Shown here: positions 35,212 through 44,570 of the stretch, one piece after another | Layout of the letters: every line of letters begins with the position of its first letter | Position numbering within the stretch: position 1 is the stretch's first letter | Origin: JAVBLV01 sp031553195 | GTDB lineage: Bacteria > Bacteroidota > Bacteroidia > Bacteroidales > P3 | DNA length: 64,000 nt | Assembly (NCBI GenBank): GCA_031553195.1 | Contig: JAVBLV010000023.1 | Location: 4,757-68,756, forward strand | Reading direction: 5' to 3' | Made by a program: the position numbers and the translations under genes | Notes under the pieces: generated by a model | The model's input: the letters and a program-made list of their open reading frames with translations, nothing else | Told to the model about the DNA's origin: nothing | Databases searched by the model: none

Positions 35212-36381
35212 ATGATTGGTTTAAATTCTACAGGTTTCTTGGATTTTGTTCAAAATCAGATGCTGCAATTTGTGCAGTATACTGCTTTTGCCAATTTTAC
35301 TTGGGGACATCTCGTTATGATTTTAGTGGGATTGTTCTTTATTTACCTGGCAATAGCAAAAGAGTACGAACCCCTATTATTGGTCCCTATCGGATTCGGC
35401 ATTATTATAGGAAATATTCCTTTTTTCCCCGGAATGTCGGTTGGAATTTATGAAGAGGGAAGCGTGCTTAATATCTTTTATCATGGAGTGAGAAATGGTT
35501 GGTATCCACCCTTAATATTTTTGGGAATTGGCGCCATGACAGATTTCTCGGCCTTGATATCCAATCCGAAATTAATGTTAATTGGCGCAGCCGCTCAATT
35601 TGGAATTTTCGGAGCCTATACAATTGCTTTGCAACTAGGTTTTAATCCGGCCGAAGCAGGCGCCATCGGAATTATAGGCGGAGCCGACGGCCCTACCGCT
35701 ATTTTTATTTCCTCTAAGTTGGCGCCGGAATTAATGGGCGCTATTGCCGTATCTGCATACTCTTATATGGCATTGGTTCCTGTTATTCAGCCTCCTATCA
35801 TGCGTTTATTGACAACAAGCAAGGAACGTGTTATCAGAATGAAACCCCCGCGTCAGGTTTCTAAAACAGAAAAAATAATATTTCCTATTCTGGGGATATT
35901 ATTAACTTGTTTTATTGTTCCCTATGGTTTACCTCTTTTAGGGATGTTGTTTTTGGGTAACCTGTTGAAAGAAAGCGGCGTTACTAAACGTTTGGCCGCA
36001 ACTGCGTCAGGACCTCTTATCGATATAGTTACTATTTTGATAGGTTTAACGGTAGGCGCATCCACTCAAGCAACCTCTTTCTTGACGGCTAAATCCATAG
36101 GTATATTCGGTTTAGGAGCCGCTTCATTTATCGTAGCGACTTTTGCAGGAGTACTCTTCGTAAAAGTAATGAACCTGTTTTTGAATAAAGAAAATAAAAT
36201 CAATCCGCTTATCGGGAATTCCGGAGTCTCAGCTGTTCCGGACAGCGCTCGCGTTTCGCAAATGATAGGACAAGAATATGATAAAAATAATTTCTTGTTG
36301 ATGCATGCCATGGGACCTAATGTAGCAGGAGTTATCGGTTCGGCTGTAGCCGCAGGTATTTTGCTTTCGTTCTTATATTAG
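35212..36381 (+). CDS. mmdB: Sodium-translocating decarboxylase beta subunit
   Basis: A 389-residue polytopic inner-membrane protein of the OadB/MmdB/GcdB family that decarboxylates carboxybiotin and exports sodium ions. Conserved segments are GIGAMTDFSALISNPKL, the re-entrant GAIGIIGGADGPTAIF with the sodium-site aspartate, AVSAYSYMALVPVIQPP and a C-terminal GPNVAGVIGSAVAAG. Nine or more hydrophobic helices are visible. It ends the operon and is followed 20 bases later by a strong terminator. Confidence 0.97.
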   Translation: MIGLNSTGFLDFVQNQMLQFVQYTAFANFTWGHLVMILVGLFFIYLAIAKEYEPLLLVPIGFGIIIGNIPFFPGMSVGIYEEGSVLNIFYHGVRNGWYPPLIFLGIGAMTDFSALISNPKLMLIGAAAQFGIFGAYTIALQLGFNPAEAGAIGIIGGADGPTAIFISSKLAPELMGAIAVSAYSYMALVPVIQPPIMRLLTTSKERVIRMKPPRQVSKTEKIIFPILGILLTCFIVPYGLPLLGMLFLGNLLKESGVTKRLAATASGPLIDIVTILIGLTVGASTQATSFLTAKSIGIFGLGAASFIVATFAGVLFVKVMNLFLNKENKINPLIGNSGVSAVPDSARVSQMIGQEYDKNNFLLMHAMGPNVAGVIGSAVAAGILLSFLY

Positions 36382-36400
36382 AATCAGATTCAAAAATTTA

Positions 36401-36434
36401 AGGGCAGTCGTTTTATGATGACTGCTCTTTTTTT
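36401..36434 (+). terminator. Terminator of the methylmalonyl-CoA decarboxylase operon
   Basis: AGGGCAGTC (36401-36409) pairs with GACTGCTCT (36420-36428), one G-T wobble, around a 10-nt loop, followed by a run of seven T. The gap continues to 36684 with AT-rich sequence in which nothing further was seen. Confidence 0.85.
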
Positions 36435-36684
36435 GTTGAAAAAATATAAAGGATAAGAGCAACATTTTCATGGAATTTTTATATTGTTTTTTGGTAAATT
36501 TGTAGTTTGTTAATTAGATGAATTTGACGCTTACCGTTTTAATGTAAGATGTATAAAGTTGTTGAATCTATAATTAACAAATGTTTATGCAATTGATATA
36601 AGAACCAATTTGCCTATTCCCAAAAAGGAGAATTTAACGTTAGGATTTTGTGGAATATTACGTGAAATTTAAAAACCATTAAAA

Positions 36685-37173
36685 ATGAAAAATGCAAAAC
36701 AAAATCTGAAAAAGTATGTTATTTTGCTGATAGTGTTAGTATTGGCTTCATGCAATTCGGATGAAAAACAAGTAAAAGTAGTTGCCAAAAATTATTTGAC
36801 TGCAATGAAGGATTTCGAATATGAGAAAGCAAAAGAGTTTGTTACAACAGAAACAGTTAGAATAATAGATGTATATGCGCAACTTTTTGAAGGAACAGAT
36901 CCTATCATTATGGATAAAGTTAAGTCGGATGCAAAAAAAAGAGAGGTGAAAATTCTGGATGTGAAGATAAACCAAGATCAGGCAGAGGCGACTTATCGAA
37001 TAGACGATCCGGACAGGACAAATGATGACGAAGTCGATTCGGACGAATCGAAAAAGATTTATCTGAAAAAAACGAATGGAAAGTGGCTCGTTTTTCAATA
37101 TAAAGAAAAGAAAATGGATATGGAAAATGAATCCGATGATGTGACGGAGGAGTTAGCAGAGACAGGATCATAG
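36685..37173 (+). CDS. DUF4878-like lipoprotein
   Basis: A 162-residue lipoprotein: signal peptide with lipobox LASC, cysteine at residue 23. The mature part (VVAKNYLTAMKDFEYEKAKEFVTTETVRII, then GKWLVFQYKE) fits the NTF2-like fold of DUF4878, small periplasmic proteins of unknown function common in Bacteroidota. The last ~35 residues are very acidic (MDMENESDDVTEELAETGS). It lies 61 bp before the PLP-binding protein gene and may be transcribed with it. Confidence 0.82.
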   Translation: MKNAKQNLKKYVILLIVLVLASCNSDEKQVKVVAKNYLTAMKDFEYEKAKEFVTTETVRIIDVYAQLFEGTDPIIMDKVKSDAKKREVKILDVKINQDQAEATYRIDDPDRTNDDEVDSDESKKIYLKKTNGKWLVFQYKEKKMDMENESDDVTEELAETGS

Positions 37174-37234
37174 CATTTGGAAATATTTTTCATTTAGAGA
37201 AAATATAATTTCATTGTTTAAAGAATGTTGTAAA

Positions 37235-37915
37235 ATGAATAAAGCAGATATCTCCGGAAATCTTCGGCAAATAAAATCAACTATGCCCGAAAATGTTACT
37301 TTGGTAGCGGTATCCAAAACCCAAAACGTAGATGCAATAATGGAGGCATATGATGCCGGTCAACGTATTTTTGGAGAGAATAAAGCGCAGGAGATGAAGG
37401 AAAAATATTTGCTGATGCCTGAAGATGTTCAATGGCATTTTATAGGGCATTTGCAAACCAACAAGATAAAATATATTATTTCGTATGTTTCCCTGATACA
37501 TAGTATTGATAGTTTCAATTTGTTGAAAGAAGTAAATAAAGAAGCGAAAAAGTGCAATCGGGTTGTTGATTGCTTGTTGCAGTTTCATATTGCCACGGAG
37601 GAATCTAAATTCGGACTTAGCAAAGAAGAAGCCCATGAAATATTATCGGATCCTGAGTTTAAAGAATTAAACAATGTGAATATTTTGGGAGTTATGGGAA
37701 TGGCTACCTTCACAGATAATGAAGATGAAATAAGAAAAGAGTTCAGGTATTTAAAATCTATTTTCGATTTTTTAAAACAGAAATATTTTTTCCAACAGCG
37801 GCAATTTAAAGAAATATCAATGGGAATGTCTTCGGATTATTTGCTGGCTATAGAAGAGGGAAGTACTTTGGTTCGTGTTGGAACGGCTGTTTTTGGAGAA
37901 AGAAATTATTTATAA
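37235..37915 (+). CDS. YggS-family PLP homeostasis protein
   Basis: A 226-residue single-domain alanine-racemase-like barrel that binds pyridoxal phosphate and buffers its cellular level. The PLP lysine is in VAVSKTQNVDAI; RIFGENKAQEM, WHFIGHLQTNKIKYI and the phosphate-binding ISMGMSSDYLLAIEEGSTLVR are all conserved (read in two parts). The start at ATG 37235 is preferred over an upstream TTG. It overlaps no neighbour; a promoter box for the next gene lies just after its stop. Confidence 0.96.
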   Translation: MNKADISGNLRQIKSTMPENVTLVAVSKTQNVDAIMEAYDAGQRIFGENKAQEMKEKYLLMPEDVQWHFIGHLQTNKIKYIISYVSLIHSIDSFNLLKEVNKEAKKCNRVVDCLLQFHIATEESKFGLSKEEAHEILSDPEFKELNNVNILGVMGMATFTDNEDEIRKEFRYLKSIFDFLKQKYFFQQRQFKEISMGMSSDYLLAIEEGSTLVRVGTAVFGERNYL

Positions 37916-37936
37916 TGTTGAATGCTATGAATTTTG

Positions 37937-37944
37937 TAATTTTG
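37937..37944 (+). promoter_or_regulatory. Promoter -7 box of the 37968 lipoprotein
   Basis: TAATTTTG is a full TAnnTTTG match, with TTG about 16 bases upstream, slightly closer than usual. It precedes the ATG at 37968 by 23 bases, supporting that start. Confidence 0.45.
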
Positions 37945-37967
37945 TAAAAATGATAAATTTGATAAAC

Positions 37968-39071
37968 ATGAAAAAGAAATCAATAGGAACGTTTATGATA
38001 ATTTGTGTAGCGACGTTTCTTTTTAATGCATGCGTTAAGGAAAATGATTTCTCTCTTAAAGGCGTTGAAGGAGTTGACCCCGTTTTTGCCGCTCCTTTGT
38101 TGAATGCGGAAATGAGCATTAAAAATGTGCTCAATTTAACGGGGGGAGGAGAGAGCCCTATACAAGTGGAATTTAATGGAGATGAAGTTAAAATTGTATT
38201 TCGTGATACTCTTTATCTTCCTTTGGATATAAAGAGAGGACAATTAAAAGCCAAATCAGGAGAAATTGTAATACCGGTTGAGAATGAAGTTGACATTGAT
38301 ATTTTTTCTAAAAAAGTATCGGGAGGATGCGTTTTTGACACCACGCTTTTTGAACTGTGGATAAAAGGGCAATTTGAAGAAATTTCACAGGGGGAATCAA
38401 TACCTATTGATATCCAGAATTTGAATCTGCAATTGGTTGACAGAAATGGGCAGACGACCCCTATTAACGCTTCTGTGAGCGATCCGATTACAATTGGAAA
38501 TTATTACCGGAAACTATTGTCGTCCAATCCAAATAATATTTTCTCGCAATTCGAGCCCCAGATGATAAGATATTCTTTTGATCTGGTTTTGGATACATCG
38601 TCGATAAGGATTCTACCAAAAGAAATAGATATTGCCATGTATTTTGGAATATCCTTGAATTTAGAAGCAAATATTCAGTTGAATGATACTTTATCGTTTA
38701 ATATGAACCTGTCGGATGAAGATATTGACGGTTCGGGAGTTAATGGAATAAGCGCCGATATTTTATATCGCTTTGAAAATACATTCCCGATTGATCTCAA
38801 TCTTCAGTTGTATTTTTTGGATGCTTCAATGAATGTAATTGATTCTTTGTTTTATGATGGAGGAGAAAAAATAATTTCTAACAATACGCTTCCTTCCCAA
38901 TTGTCTTTTATTCCGGTGGGGAAGGATCGGCTGAAACGGTTAAACAGATCGCCGCATGTCATTTTGCGGGCCGGTTTAACAACAAATGCCCGGCGAGTGC
39001 AAATATTACCGAGACATAGACTAAAAGTCTTACTGGGCGCTAAAGTATATTCTTCGGGTTATAATTTTTAA
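37968..39071 (+). CDS. Lipoprotein of unknown function paired with an outer-membrane barrel
   Basis: A 367-residue lipoprotein from the ATG at 37968 (lipobox FNAC, cysteine 22). Upstream ATGs in the same frame would bury the signal peptide. The mature protein is beta-rich with repeated aspartate-flanked strands (DTLYLPLDIKRGQLKAKSG, ESIPIDIQNLNLQLVDRNG) suggesting a surface or periplasmic sandwich. No domain was recognised. It is followed by a DUF5723-type barrel on the same strand; the two may form an exported pair at the outer membrane, which is inference. Confidence 0.8.
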   Translation: MKKKSIGTFMIICVATFLFNACVKENDFSLKGVEGVDPVFAAPLLNAEMSIKNVLNLTGGGESPIQVEFNGDEVKIVFRDTLYLPLDIKRGQLKAKSGEIVIPVENEVDIDIFSKKVSGGCVFDTTLFELWIKGQFEEISQGESIPIDIQNLNLQLVDRNGQTTPINASVSDPITIGNYYRKLLSSNPNNIFSQFEPQMIRYSFDLVLDTSSIRILPKEIDIAMYFGISLNLEANIQLNDTLSFNMNLSDEDIDGSGVNGISADILYRFENTFPIDLNLQLYFLDASMNVIDSLFYDGGEKIISNNTLPSQLSFIPVGKDRLKRLNRSPHVILRAGLTTNARRVQILPRHRLKVLLGAKVYSSGYNF

Positions 39072-39116
39072 TTAGTAAGAAATAGAATCATAGAATAGAA
39101 GTTTTTGTTGCTTCTT

Positions 39117-40517
39117 ATGAATAAATTGTTTAAAAAAATGAGGAATAGATATAAATATATATTATTGGGATTGGTACTATTATTGCCTAAACTTCACCAG
39201 GCGCAAGGAGGGGGAGGATTGCTGCTGTATAATATGGAAAAAATGCCGCAGATAAACAGCATGAACCCTGCTTTTTTCCCCGACAATTCATGGTATATTG
39301 CTTTACCGGGATTTAATATTTCTACCTATATACCTGTTAATCCCTACCCCTATGTAAAAACTGTCGGAGGAGAAAGGGTATTAAATGCCAACGACTTTTT
39401 GAATGGTTTAAACGACGTCAATAAGGTGGGTTTATCTCCTAATATTTCTTTGTTTGGATTTGGATTTCAGAAAGATAAATGGTTTGTAACATTTTCTACA
39501 GAAGTTCATACCTCGGCTTATATTAATCTGAAGAAAGATTTTTTCGAACTATTAGTAAATGGGAATGGAAATTATTTGGGATCCGACAATGAATTAGAAA
39601 TTATTTCGGGAAGATTTGTCGCTGCCCGGGCATGGTCGGAAATTTCCGTGGGCGGGGGATATAAAATTGATGAAAATTGGACGGTAGGAGCCCATTTAAA
39701 ATATCTTACCGGATATTTAGACGTAAGCACGGGAGGATCTAAACTTTCTGTTTATACTTCTCAAAATATAGACTCCTTGGTTGCCCGCTATTCTATAAAT
39801 TTAAATACGGCAGGTATGTTTACCTACGATTCATTGGATTTAAATACCTTAGAAGCGACGTCTTATCTTCCCAATAATCATGGATTTGGAGTAGACATAG
39901 GCGTTGAATATAAGCTGAACGATAAATTCCAGTTTTCGGCAAGTATTGTAGATTGGGGTTTTATCCGTTGGAAAGAGAATGTTAAAGAAGTAGTAAACGA
40001 AGACGGCCCCGGAGAATTTGCATTTACAGGATTTAACGAAGCTAAAGATATATTTGACGGCGATTTTATTACTGTTTTAGCTGATTCATTGAAAGATATA
40101 ATCAAATTGAAAAGTATTGAGAATGCTCCTTCATATACATCTTCATTGCCTTTTAAATTTTATTTGTCGGGAAGTTACAATATTTTTCCTTATCTGAAAG
40201 CGAGTCTTTTATATAGAGGAGAAATACTGGATAAGACATATTTTTCTTCAACCAATATTAATTTGAATTATCGTTTGGGAAATTGGTTGGAATTATCGTT
40301 GGGAAACTCTTTTATCGGACAAACTTGGTTCAATTTAGGTTTTGGCGGCAGCGTTGCCTTAGGCCCGTGGCAAATGTATTTGATTATAAACCAAATGTCG
40401 AGTTTTCGCGTTGCTCATATAAAATCAATGGGCTTTCAATTCGGGTCTAACTTAGTATTTGGGAAAGGAGTTAAAACGGTTAAAAAAGAATCCTCCGAAA
40501 CGACAGTTAAACTTTAG
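39117..40517 (+). CDS. DUF5723-type outer-membrane beta-barrel protein
   Basis: A 466-residue protein from the ATG at 39117; the ATG at 39138 is an alternative. The signal peptide ends near LHQA-Q. Near the N-terminus YNMEKMPQINSMNPAFFPD matches the conserved opening of DUF5723 barrels, and strands alternate to the end (FGVDIGVEYKLNDKFQFSAS, LSLGNSFIGQTWFNLGFGG). The family is related in form to PorV/FadL-like barrels, but transport function is unknown. Its terminator is embedded in the end of convergent ribD. Confidence 0.86.
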   Translation: MNKLFKKMRNRYKYILLGLVLLLPKLHQAQGGGGLLLYNMEKMPQINSMNPAFFPDNSWYIALPGFNISTYIPVNPYPYVKTVGGERVLNANDFLNGLNDVNKVGLSPNISLFGFGFQKDKWFVTFSTEVHTSAYINLKKDFFELLVNGNGNYLGSDNELEIISGRFVAARAWSEISVGGGYKIDENWTVGAHLKYLTGYLDVSTGGSKLSVYTSQNIDSLVARYSINLNTAGMFTYDSLDLNTLEATSYLPNNHGFGVDIGVEYKLNDKFQFSASIVDWGFIRWKENVKEVVNEDGPGEFAFTGFNEAKDIFDGDFITVLADSLKDIIKLKSIENAPSYTSSLPFKFYLSGSYNIFPYLKASLLYRGEILDKTYFSSTNINLNYRLGNWLELSLGNSFIGQTWFNLGFGGSVALGPWQMYLIINQMSSFRVAHIKSMGFQFGSNLVFGKGVKTVKKESSETTVKL

Positions 40518-40532
40518 ACTATAAAATCAAGT

Positions 40533-41612
40533 TCATAAAATGGGTGATGAAAATTCTGGAATTTCATTACCCATTTTATTTTTAAAAAGCAAAATCCGAT
40601 TGTCCCTGCATTCTATCTCCTCTACAGGCCTTGTTTTTAATTGAGGGGCCTCAAGGCCGTTATCAAAATATTGGTTTCCTATCAACAAACGAATTTCATC
40701 CCAGAGATTTTGGGTCAGAAATGTATCCAATACTTTTCTTCCTCCTTCTATGATGACCGATTGTATTTCCCGTTGATATAAATCCCGAAGAATTTCGCTA
40801 GCCATATCGGAAAAGTCAATTTTTATAAATTCCAAATTGCGGGAGGCCGAAGTCTTTTCTTTTTCTGTATAAACCAATGTTTTACTTTTTCCGTTGAATA
40901 CGTGAGACGAGAGGTCTAATTGCAATAATCTGTCTAAAACAATTCTAACCGGATTATTTCCTTTCCATAGGCGAACGTTCAATTGGGGATTATCATTTTT
41001 TACGGTATTGGAACCCACCATTATGGCGGCTTCTTCAGTTCTCCACTTATGCGATAATATTGTCAGTTGCCGGTTTGTAATCCAATTATACTTCGAAATC
41101 CCAGGGCGTTCGATATCCATGAAGCCGTTTCTTGTTTGCGCCCATTTTAATATTATATAAGGTCTTTTGTTTGAAAAAAAAGTGAAAAAACGTTTATTCA
41201 ATTCGAATCCTTCTTTTTCTAAAATTCCTGGACAAACTTCTATTCCCGAATTTCTGAGTTTTTCCAACCCTTGTCCTGCAACCAAAGGATTCGGGTCGAG
41301 GTTGCTGAATATGACTTTTTTTATTTTTCCATTAATAATCAAGTCACAACATGGAGGCGTTTTCCCAAAATGGGAGCAAGGTTCCAAATTTACATATAGC
41401 GTGGCGTTCTCAAGTAAAGATGGGTCTTTAACAGATTCGATGGCATTCCTTTCCGCATGATTCCCCCCGTATATCTGATGAAAACCTTCTCCGATAATAA
41501 ATCCGTCTTTTACAATTACACAACCTACCAACGGATTAGGCATTACTTTCCCTAATCCATTTAACGCCAATTGAAAACATCTCTCTAAGAAAACATTGTC
41601 GCTGTTTGTCAT
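40533..41612 (-). CDS. ribD: Bifunctional riboflavin biosynthesis deaminase/reductase
   Basis: A 359-residue enzyme for the second and third steps of riboflavin synthesis. The N-terminal cytidine-deaminase-like domain has the zinc motifs HAERNAI and PCSHFGKTPPC with PNPLVGCVIV before them. The C-terminal reductase has LKWAQTRNGFMD and VIIEGGRKVLDTFL. Start ATG at 41612 (MTNSDNVFLERCFQLA) fits the family; an upstream ATG at 41696 adds an unrelated hydrophobic stretch. Its last ~45 bases also encode the terminator of the convergent gene. Confidence 0.96.
   Translation of the reverse strand: MTNSDNVFLERCFQLALNGLGKVMPNPLVGCVIVKDGFIIGEGFHQIYGGNHAERNAIESVKDPSLLENATLYVNLEPCSHFGKTPPCCDLIINGKIKKVIFSNLDPNPLVAGQGLEKLRNSGIEVCPGILEKEGFELNKRFFTFFSNKRPYIILKWAQTRNGFMDIERPGISKYNWITNRQLTILSHKWRTEEAAIMVGSNTVKNDNPQLNVRLWKGNNPVRIVLDRLLQLDLSSHVFNGKSKTLVYTEKEKTSASRNLEFIKIDFSDMASEILRDLYQREIQSVIIEGGRKVLDTFLTQNLWDEIRLLIGNQYFDNGLEAPQLKTRPVEEIECRDNRILLFKNKMGNEIPEFSSPIL
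40535..40584 (+). terminator. Terminator of the DUF5723 gene inside the ribD 3' end
   Basis: A 22-nt arm (40535-40556, ATAAAATGGGTGATG...) pairs almost completely with 40559-40579 (...CATTACCCATTTTAT) around a 2-nt loop, then TTTTT. It starts 17 bases after the plus-strand stop at 40517 and overlaps the ribD stop codon and final codons on the other strand. Confidence 0.7.
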
Positions 41613-42160
41613 TGCTACAATAATAATATTTGAAATAAAAACTGACAACAAGAATTTAGTTTCTCCAATACATGACCCTGTCGTTTTGATTTGCAAAAGT
41701 ATTCAATATGATTGTCTTGGACAAATATTTCTATATATATGCGCATATTGTTGGAAATATCCTTTCGAATAATTATATTTGTATGCAGTTTTGACGAAGT
41801 TATTTTTAAAATCGTTTGTAATGTATTAGAAATAAGTGTTTAACTTTTATTATGCTGATTGTTAGTTGTTTATGTTTCTTCTCTTGCGTAGGGTAAAAAA
41901 AATGTATTTTTGATTTTTTTTAAATGAAAATATATCTTATATTGCGTTTTTAACCTGGAAATTTGAATAAAGTCCTAGCTTTGAATTAAAATGTGTTTTT
42001 TAAAAAAAATCAAGCGAGGAAAAGGAGTTTAAAACATGTGTTTCGTATATGAGAAAAAATGGGAAAAACAAATTTTTTTTTGAACATCTATTTTCTTTTC
42101 TACGCGGATATTTGTAAACTCTCAAAATAGGAGTTATTATATTTTTATATTTATAAATAA
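41613..42160. other. AT-rich spacer between divergent ribD and dnaA
   Basis: A very AT-rich 548-bp stretch with long T and A runs near 41920-42080. I searched by eye for TTATCCACA-type DnaA boxes and found none, so an origin is not supported. A weak promoter-like GATATTTG lies near 42107-42114, one base off TAnnTTTG. Confidence 0.3.
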
Positions 42161-43615
42161 ATGGATGTCAGATTTATGGAGAAAGGGTATAAGGAAGTTT
42201 GGTCAAGGTGTTTGGATGTGATAAAGGATAATTTAAGTAGTTATCAGATGTTCAAAACTTGGTTTTTACCTATAAAGCCGGTTAAATTGGAGAATAATAT
42301 TCTGACGATTCAAGTTCCCAGTCAATTTTTTTATGAGTGGCTGGAAGAGCATTATATAGACCTATTGAAAAAAACAATCAAACGGGAATTAGGCCCTGCG
42401 GGAATGTTGGAATATAGCATCGTTATGGATCAAGGAATCGGATCTTCGTCTCCCTATACCTCTGTACTTCCTTCTTCCAATAAAAAAGCCACGCAAAACC
42501 ATCCTAAAGATTTTCCTTTAGATATAAATAAAGAAAAAGCAAAGGATTTTCCCAATCCATTTATTATACCGGGTTTGCAAAAAATTAAAATACATTCCCA
42601 GTTAAATGAGAATTATTCATTTGATAACTTTATCGAGGGCGATTGCAACCGTCTTGCGCGTTCGGCCGGTTTTGCCGTAGCCGAAAATCCAGGCAAAACT
42701 GTTTTCAATCCTTTTTACATATATAGTAATGTTGGATTAGGTAAAACGCACTTGGTGCATTCAATTGGCCTGCAAACCAAAATGACTTATCCCGATAAGA
42801 TTGTTTTATATGTGACGGCGGAGCAATTTTACCAACAATATACCGATTCGGTAAGGAATAACAATCAGAATGATTTCGTTCATTTTTACCAGATGATTGA
42901 TGTGCTGATTATTGATGATATTCAATTTTGGGTTAATAAAAAAGGAACGCAAGATATTTTCTTTCATATATTCAATTATTTGCATCAAAAAAACAAACAG
43001 TTAATTATTACGTCAGATAAACCGCCCGCAGAGTTATCAGGAATGGAGCAACGCTTAATTTCCAGGATGAAATGGGGTCTTTCGGCAGATTTACAGCTTC
43101 CTAATGTAGAAACGCGCATTGCTATTTTGGAAAAGAAATTATATAACGACGGAATAGAAATACCCAAAGATGTAATTGAATATTTAGCGTATAATATTTC
43201 TTCGAATATACGCGAGTTGGAAGGCGTCCTGATTTCCTTGATAGCGCAGTCTTCTTTAAACAGGAAAGTAATTACTATTGATCTGGCAAGGCAAATGATC
43301 GACAGGTTCGTTAAAAGTTCGTCTAAAGAAATTACAATAGATTACATCCAAAAAATTGTATGCGATTATTTTAACTTACCCATAGAATCAATTAATTCCA
43401 GAACCAGAAAACGGGAAATTGTTCAGGCCCGCCAATTTGCCATGTATTTCTCTAAAAAATTTACAAAGGCTTCTTTGGCTATTATTGGGCTGCAATGTGG
43501 AAACAAAGACCATGCAACGGTATTACACGCCTGCAAAACGATTGCTAATTTAGCTGAAACCGATAAACAATTCCGGTATTGGATTGAAGAATTAGAAAAG
43601 AAAATCAGTCAATAG
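42161..43615 (+). CDS. dnaA: Chromosomal replication initiator DnaA
   Basis: A 484-residue AAA+ initiator. N-terminal domain I (VWSRCLDVIKDNLSSYQMFKTWF) is followed by a variable linker, then the ATPase with Walker A SNVGLGKTHLVHSIG, Walker B DVLIIDDIQFW, and arginine-finger segment GMEQRLISRMKWGL. C-terminal domain IV has the DNA-binding signature GNKDHATVLHACKTI. The start may be the ATG at 42176 (MEKGYKEVW), closer to relatives. A run of ten G follows the gene at 43619. Confidence 0.98.
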   Translation: MDVRFMEKGYKEVWSRCLDVIKDNLSSYQMFKTWFLPIKPVKLENNILTIQVPSQFFYEWLEEHYIDLLKKTIKRELGPAGMLEYSIVMDQGIGSSSPYTSVLPSSNKKATQNHPKDFPLDINKEKAKDFPNPFIIPGLQKIKIHSQLNENYSFDNFIEGDCNRLARSAGFAVAENPGKTVFNPFYIYSNVGLGKTHLVHSIGLQTKMTYPDKIVLYVTAEQFYQQYTDSVRNNNQNDFVHFYQMIDVLIIDDIQFWVNKKGTQDIFFHIFNYLHQKNKQLIITSDKPPAELSGMEQRLISRMKWGLSADLQLPNVETRIAILEKKLYNDGIEIPKDVIEYLAYNISSNIRELEGVLISLIAQSSLNRKVITIDLARQMIDRFVKSSSKEITIDYIQKIVCDYFNLPIESINSRTRKREIVQARQFAMYFSKKFTKASLAIIGLQCGNKDHATVLHACKTIANLAETDKQFRYWIEELEKKISQ

Positions 43616-43618
43616 TCA

Positions 43619-43628
43619 GGGGGGGGGG
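43619..43628. repeat. Ten-G homopolymer after dnaA
   Basis: Ten consecutive G residues directly after the dnaA stop, striking in AT-rich sequence. It is intergenic, so slippage would not shift a frame, but it could alter the spacing of the leader of the next gene or mark an assembly uncertainty. Confidence 0.7.
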
Positions 43629-43708
43629 ATCTTTGGTTTTGCAAACTATTTTCTCAATTTATAATAAAATACATGGAAATTGTTTTTGATATGCGGATTT
43701 ATTGAGGC

Positions 43709-44320
43709 ATGTTTGACGATATATATAAAACACTGGACGGTAACGTTCAAGGACTCTATAAGGAAAAAGGCAGTAAGTTCATTGCTTTGGCTTTCCCTGT
43801 TGCTACCGAAGAGAATGTCAAACAACTTTTGCTAAATATAAAAAAGGAGTACTTCGACGCTCGTCATCATTGTTATGCATATATACTTGGATATAATAAA
43901 TCTGCATACCGCATAAACGACGACGGCGAACCTTCGGGAACAGCCGGAAAACCTATTTACGGACAACTTCTTTCTTACGATCTAACCAATGTCCTATTGG
44001 TTGTGGTACGCTATTTCGGAGGAACCAAGTTAGGCGTTTCAGGTTTAATAAAAGCATACAAAACAGCCGCAAAAGATGCATTGGAGAATGCCACAATTGT
44101 GGAAAAAAATGTTTACAGTATATATCGTATTGATTTTGAATATGCGCAAATGAACGATGTGATGCAGATTATGAAAGATAACGATTTGGAACAGTCCAAT
44201 TGTCATTTTGATTTAAATTGCTCTATTGAGTTTTCAGTGCGTTGTAGTCGAAGCGATAAAGTTTGCAATGCTTTTAATAAAATACAAGGCGTAAAACTTA
44301 CTTATTTACGCAACTCCTGA
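43709..44320 (+). CDS. YigZ/IMPACT family protein
   Basis: A 203-residue protein of the UPF0029/IMPACT family. KGSKFIALAFPVATEENVKQLL and the signature DARHHCYAYILG, DDGEPSGTAGKPIY and VVVRYFGGTKLGVSGLIKAY form the N-terminal IMPACT fold. A C-terminal ferredoxin-like DUF1949 region (about 138-203) follows. Bacterial members are of uncertain role, perhaps in ribosome-related or stress regulation. Length is typical. Confidence 0.95.
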   Translation: MFDDIYKTLDGNVQGLYKEKGSKFIALAFPVATEENVKQLLLNIKKEYFDARHHCYAYILGYNKSAYRINDDGEPSGTAGKPIYGQLLSYDLTNVLLVVVRYFGGTKLGVSGLIKAYKTAAKDALENATIVEKNVYSIYRIDFEYAQMNDVMQIMKDNDLEQSNCHFDLNCSIEFSVRCSRSDKVCNAFNKIQGVKLTYLRNS

Positions 44321-44454
44321 ATAAGTTCCGGATAATTAAAGATAAGCGCCCTGCAAAAATTAGTTTGTACTATTTTTTGTTGAAAGATGTTTCAAATCTT
44401 TGAAGTATTCGATATTCAATAACTTATGGAAATACCATGAATAATGCGGGATAA

Positions 44455-44485
44455 GTCAGGGTGTGACTTTAAGTCACGCCCTGAC
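44455..44485. repeat. 31-bp near-perfect palindrome
   Basis: GTCAGGGTGTGACTT faces AAGTCACGCCCTGAC, with one mismatch per arm. It is about 135 bp past the YigZ-like stop and has no T-run. It may be a REP-like hairpin; it resembles the hairpin at 6480-6500 only in having a GACT/AGTC core. Confidence 0.65.
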
Positions 44486-44570
44486 TAGTCTATCAAGGAA
44501 AATAAACACATGAAATAATCATGAGCCTTTGGCGCTCCAATACGAATGATTAAAGGCGCACGTCAGCCAA

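Noticed and set aside
41697..42160. Possible replication origin next to dnaA
   Set aside because: No TTATCCACA-type DnaA boxes or 13-mer array were found in the spacer, only A/T runs. The gene neighbourhood (ribD, YigZ-like) is not a typical origin region.
6262..44375. Shared CAAAAATTAGTTTG word at about 6269 and 44354
   Set aside because: Only 14 bases match in AT-rich DNA and the flanks do not align; not enough to call a repeat.
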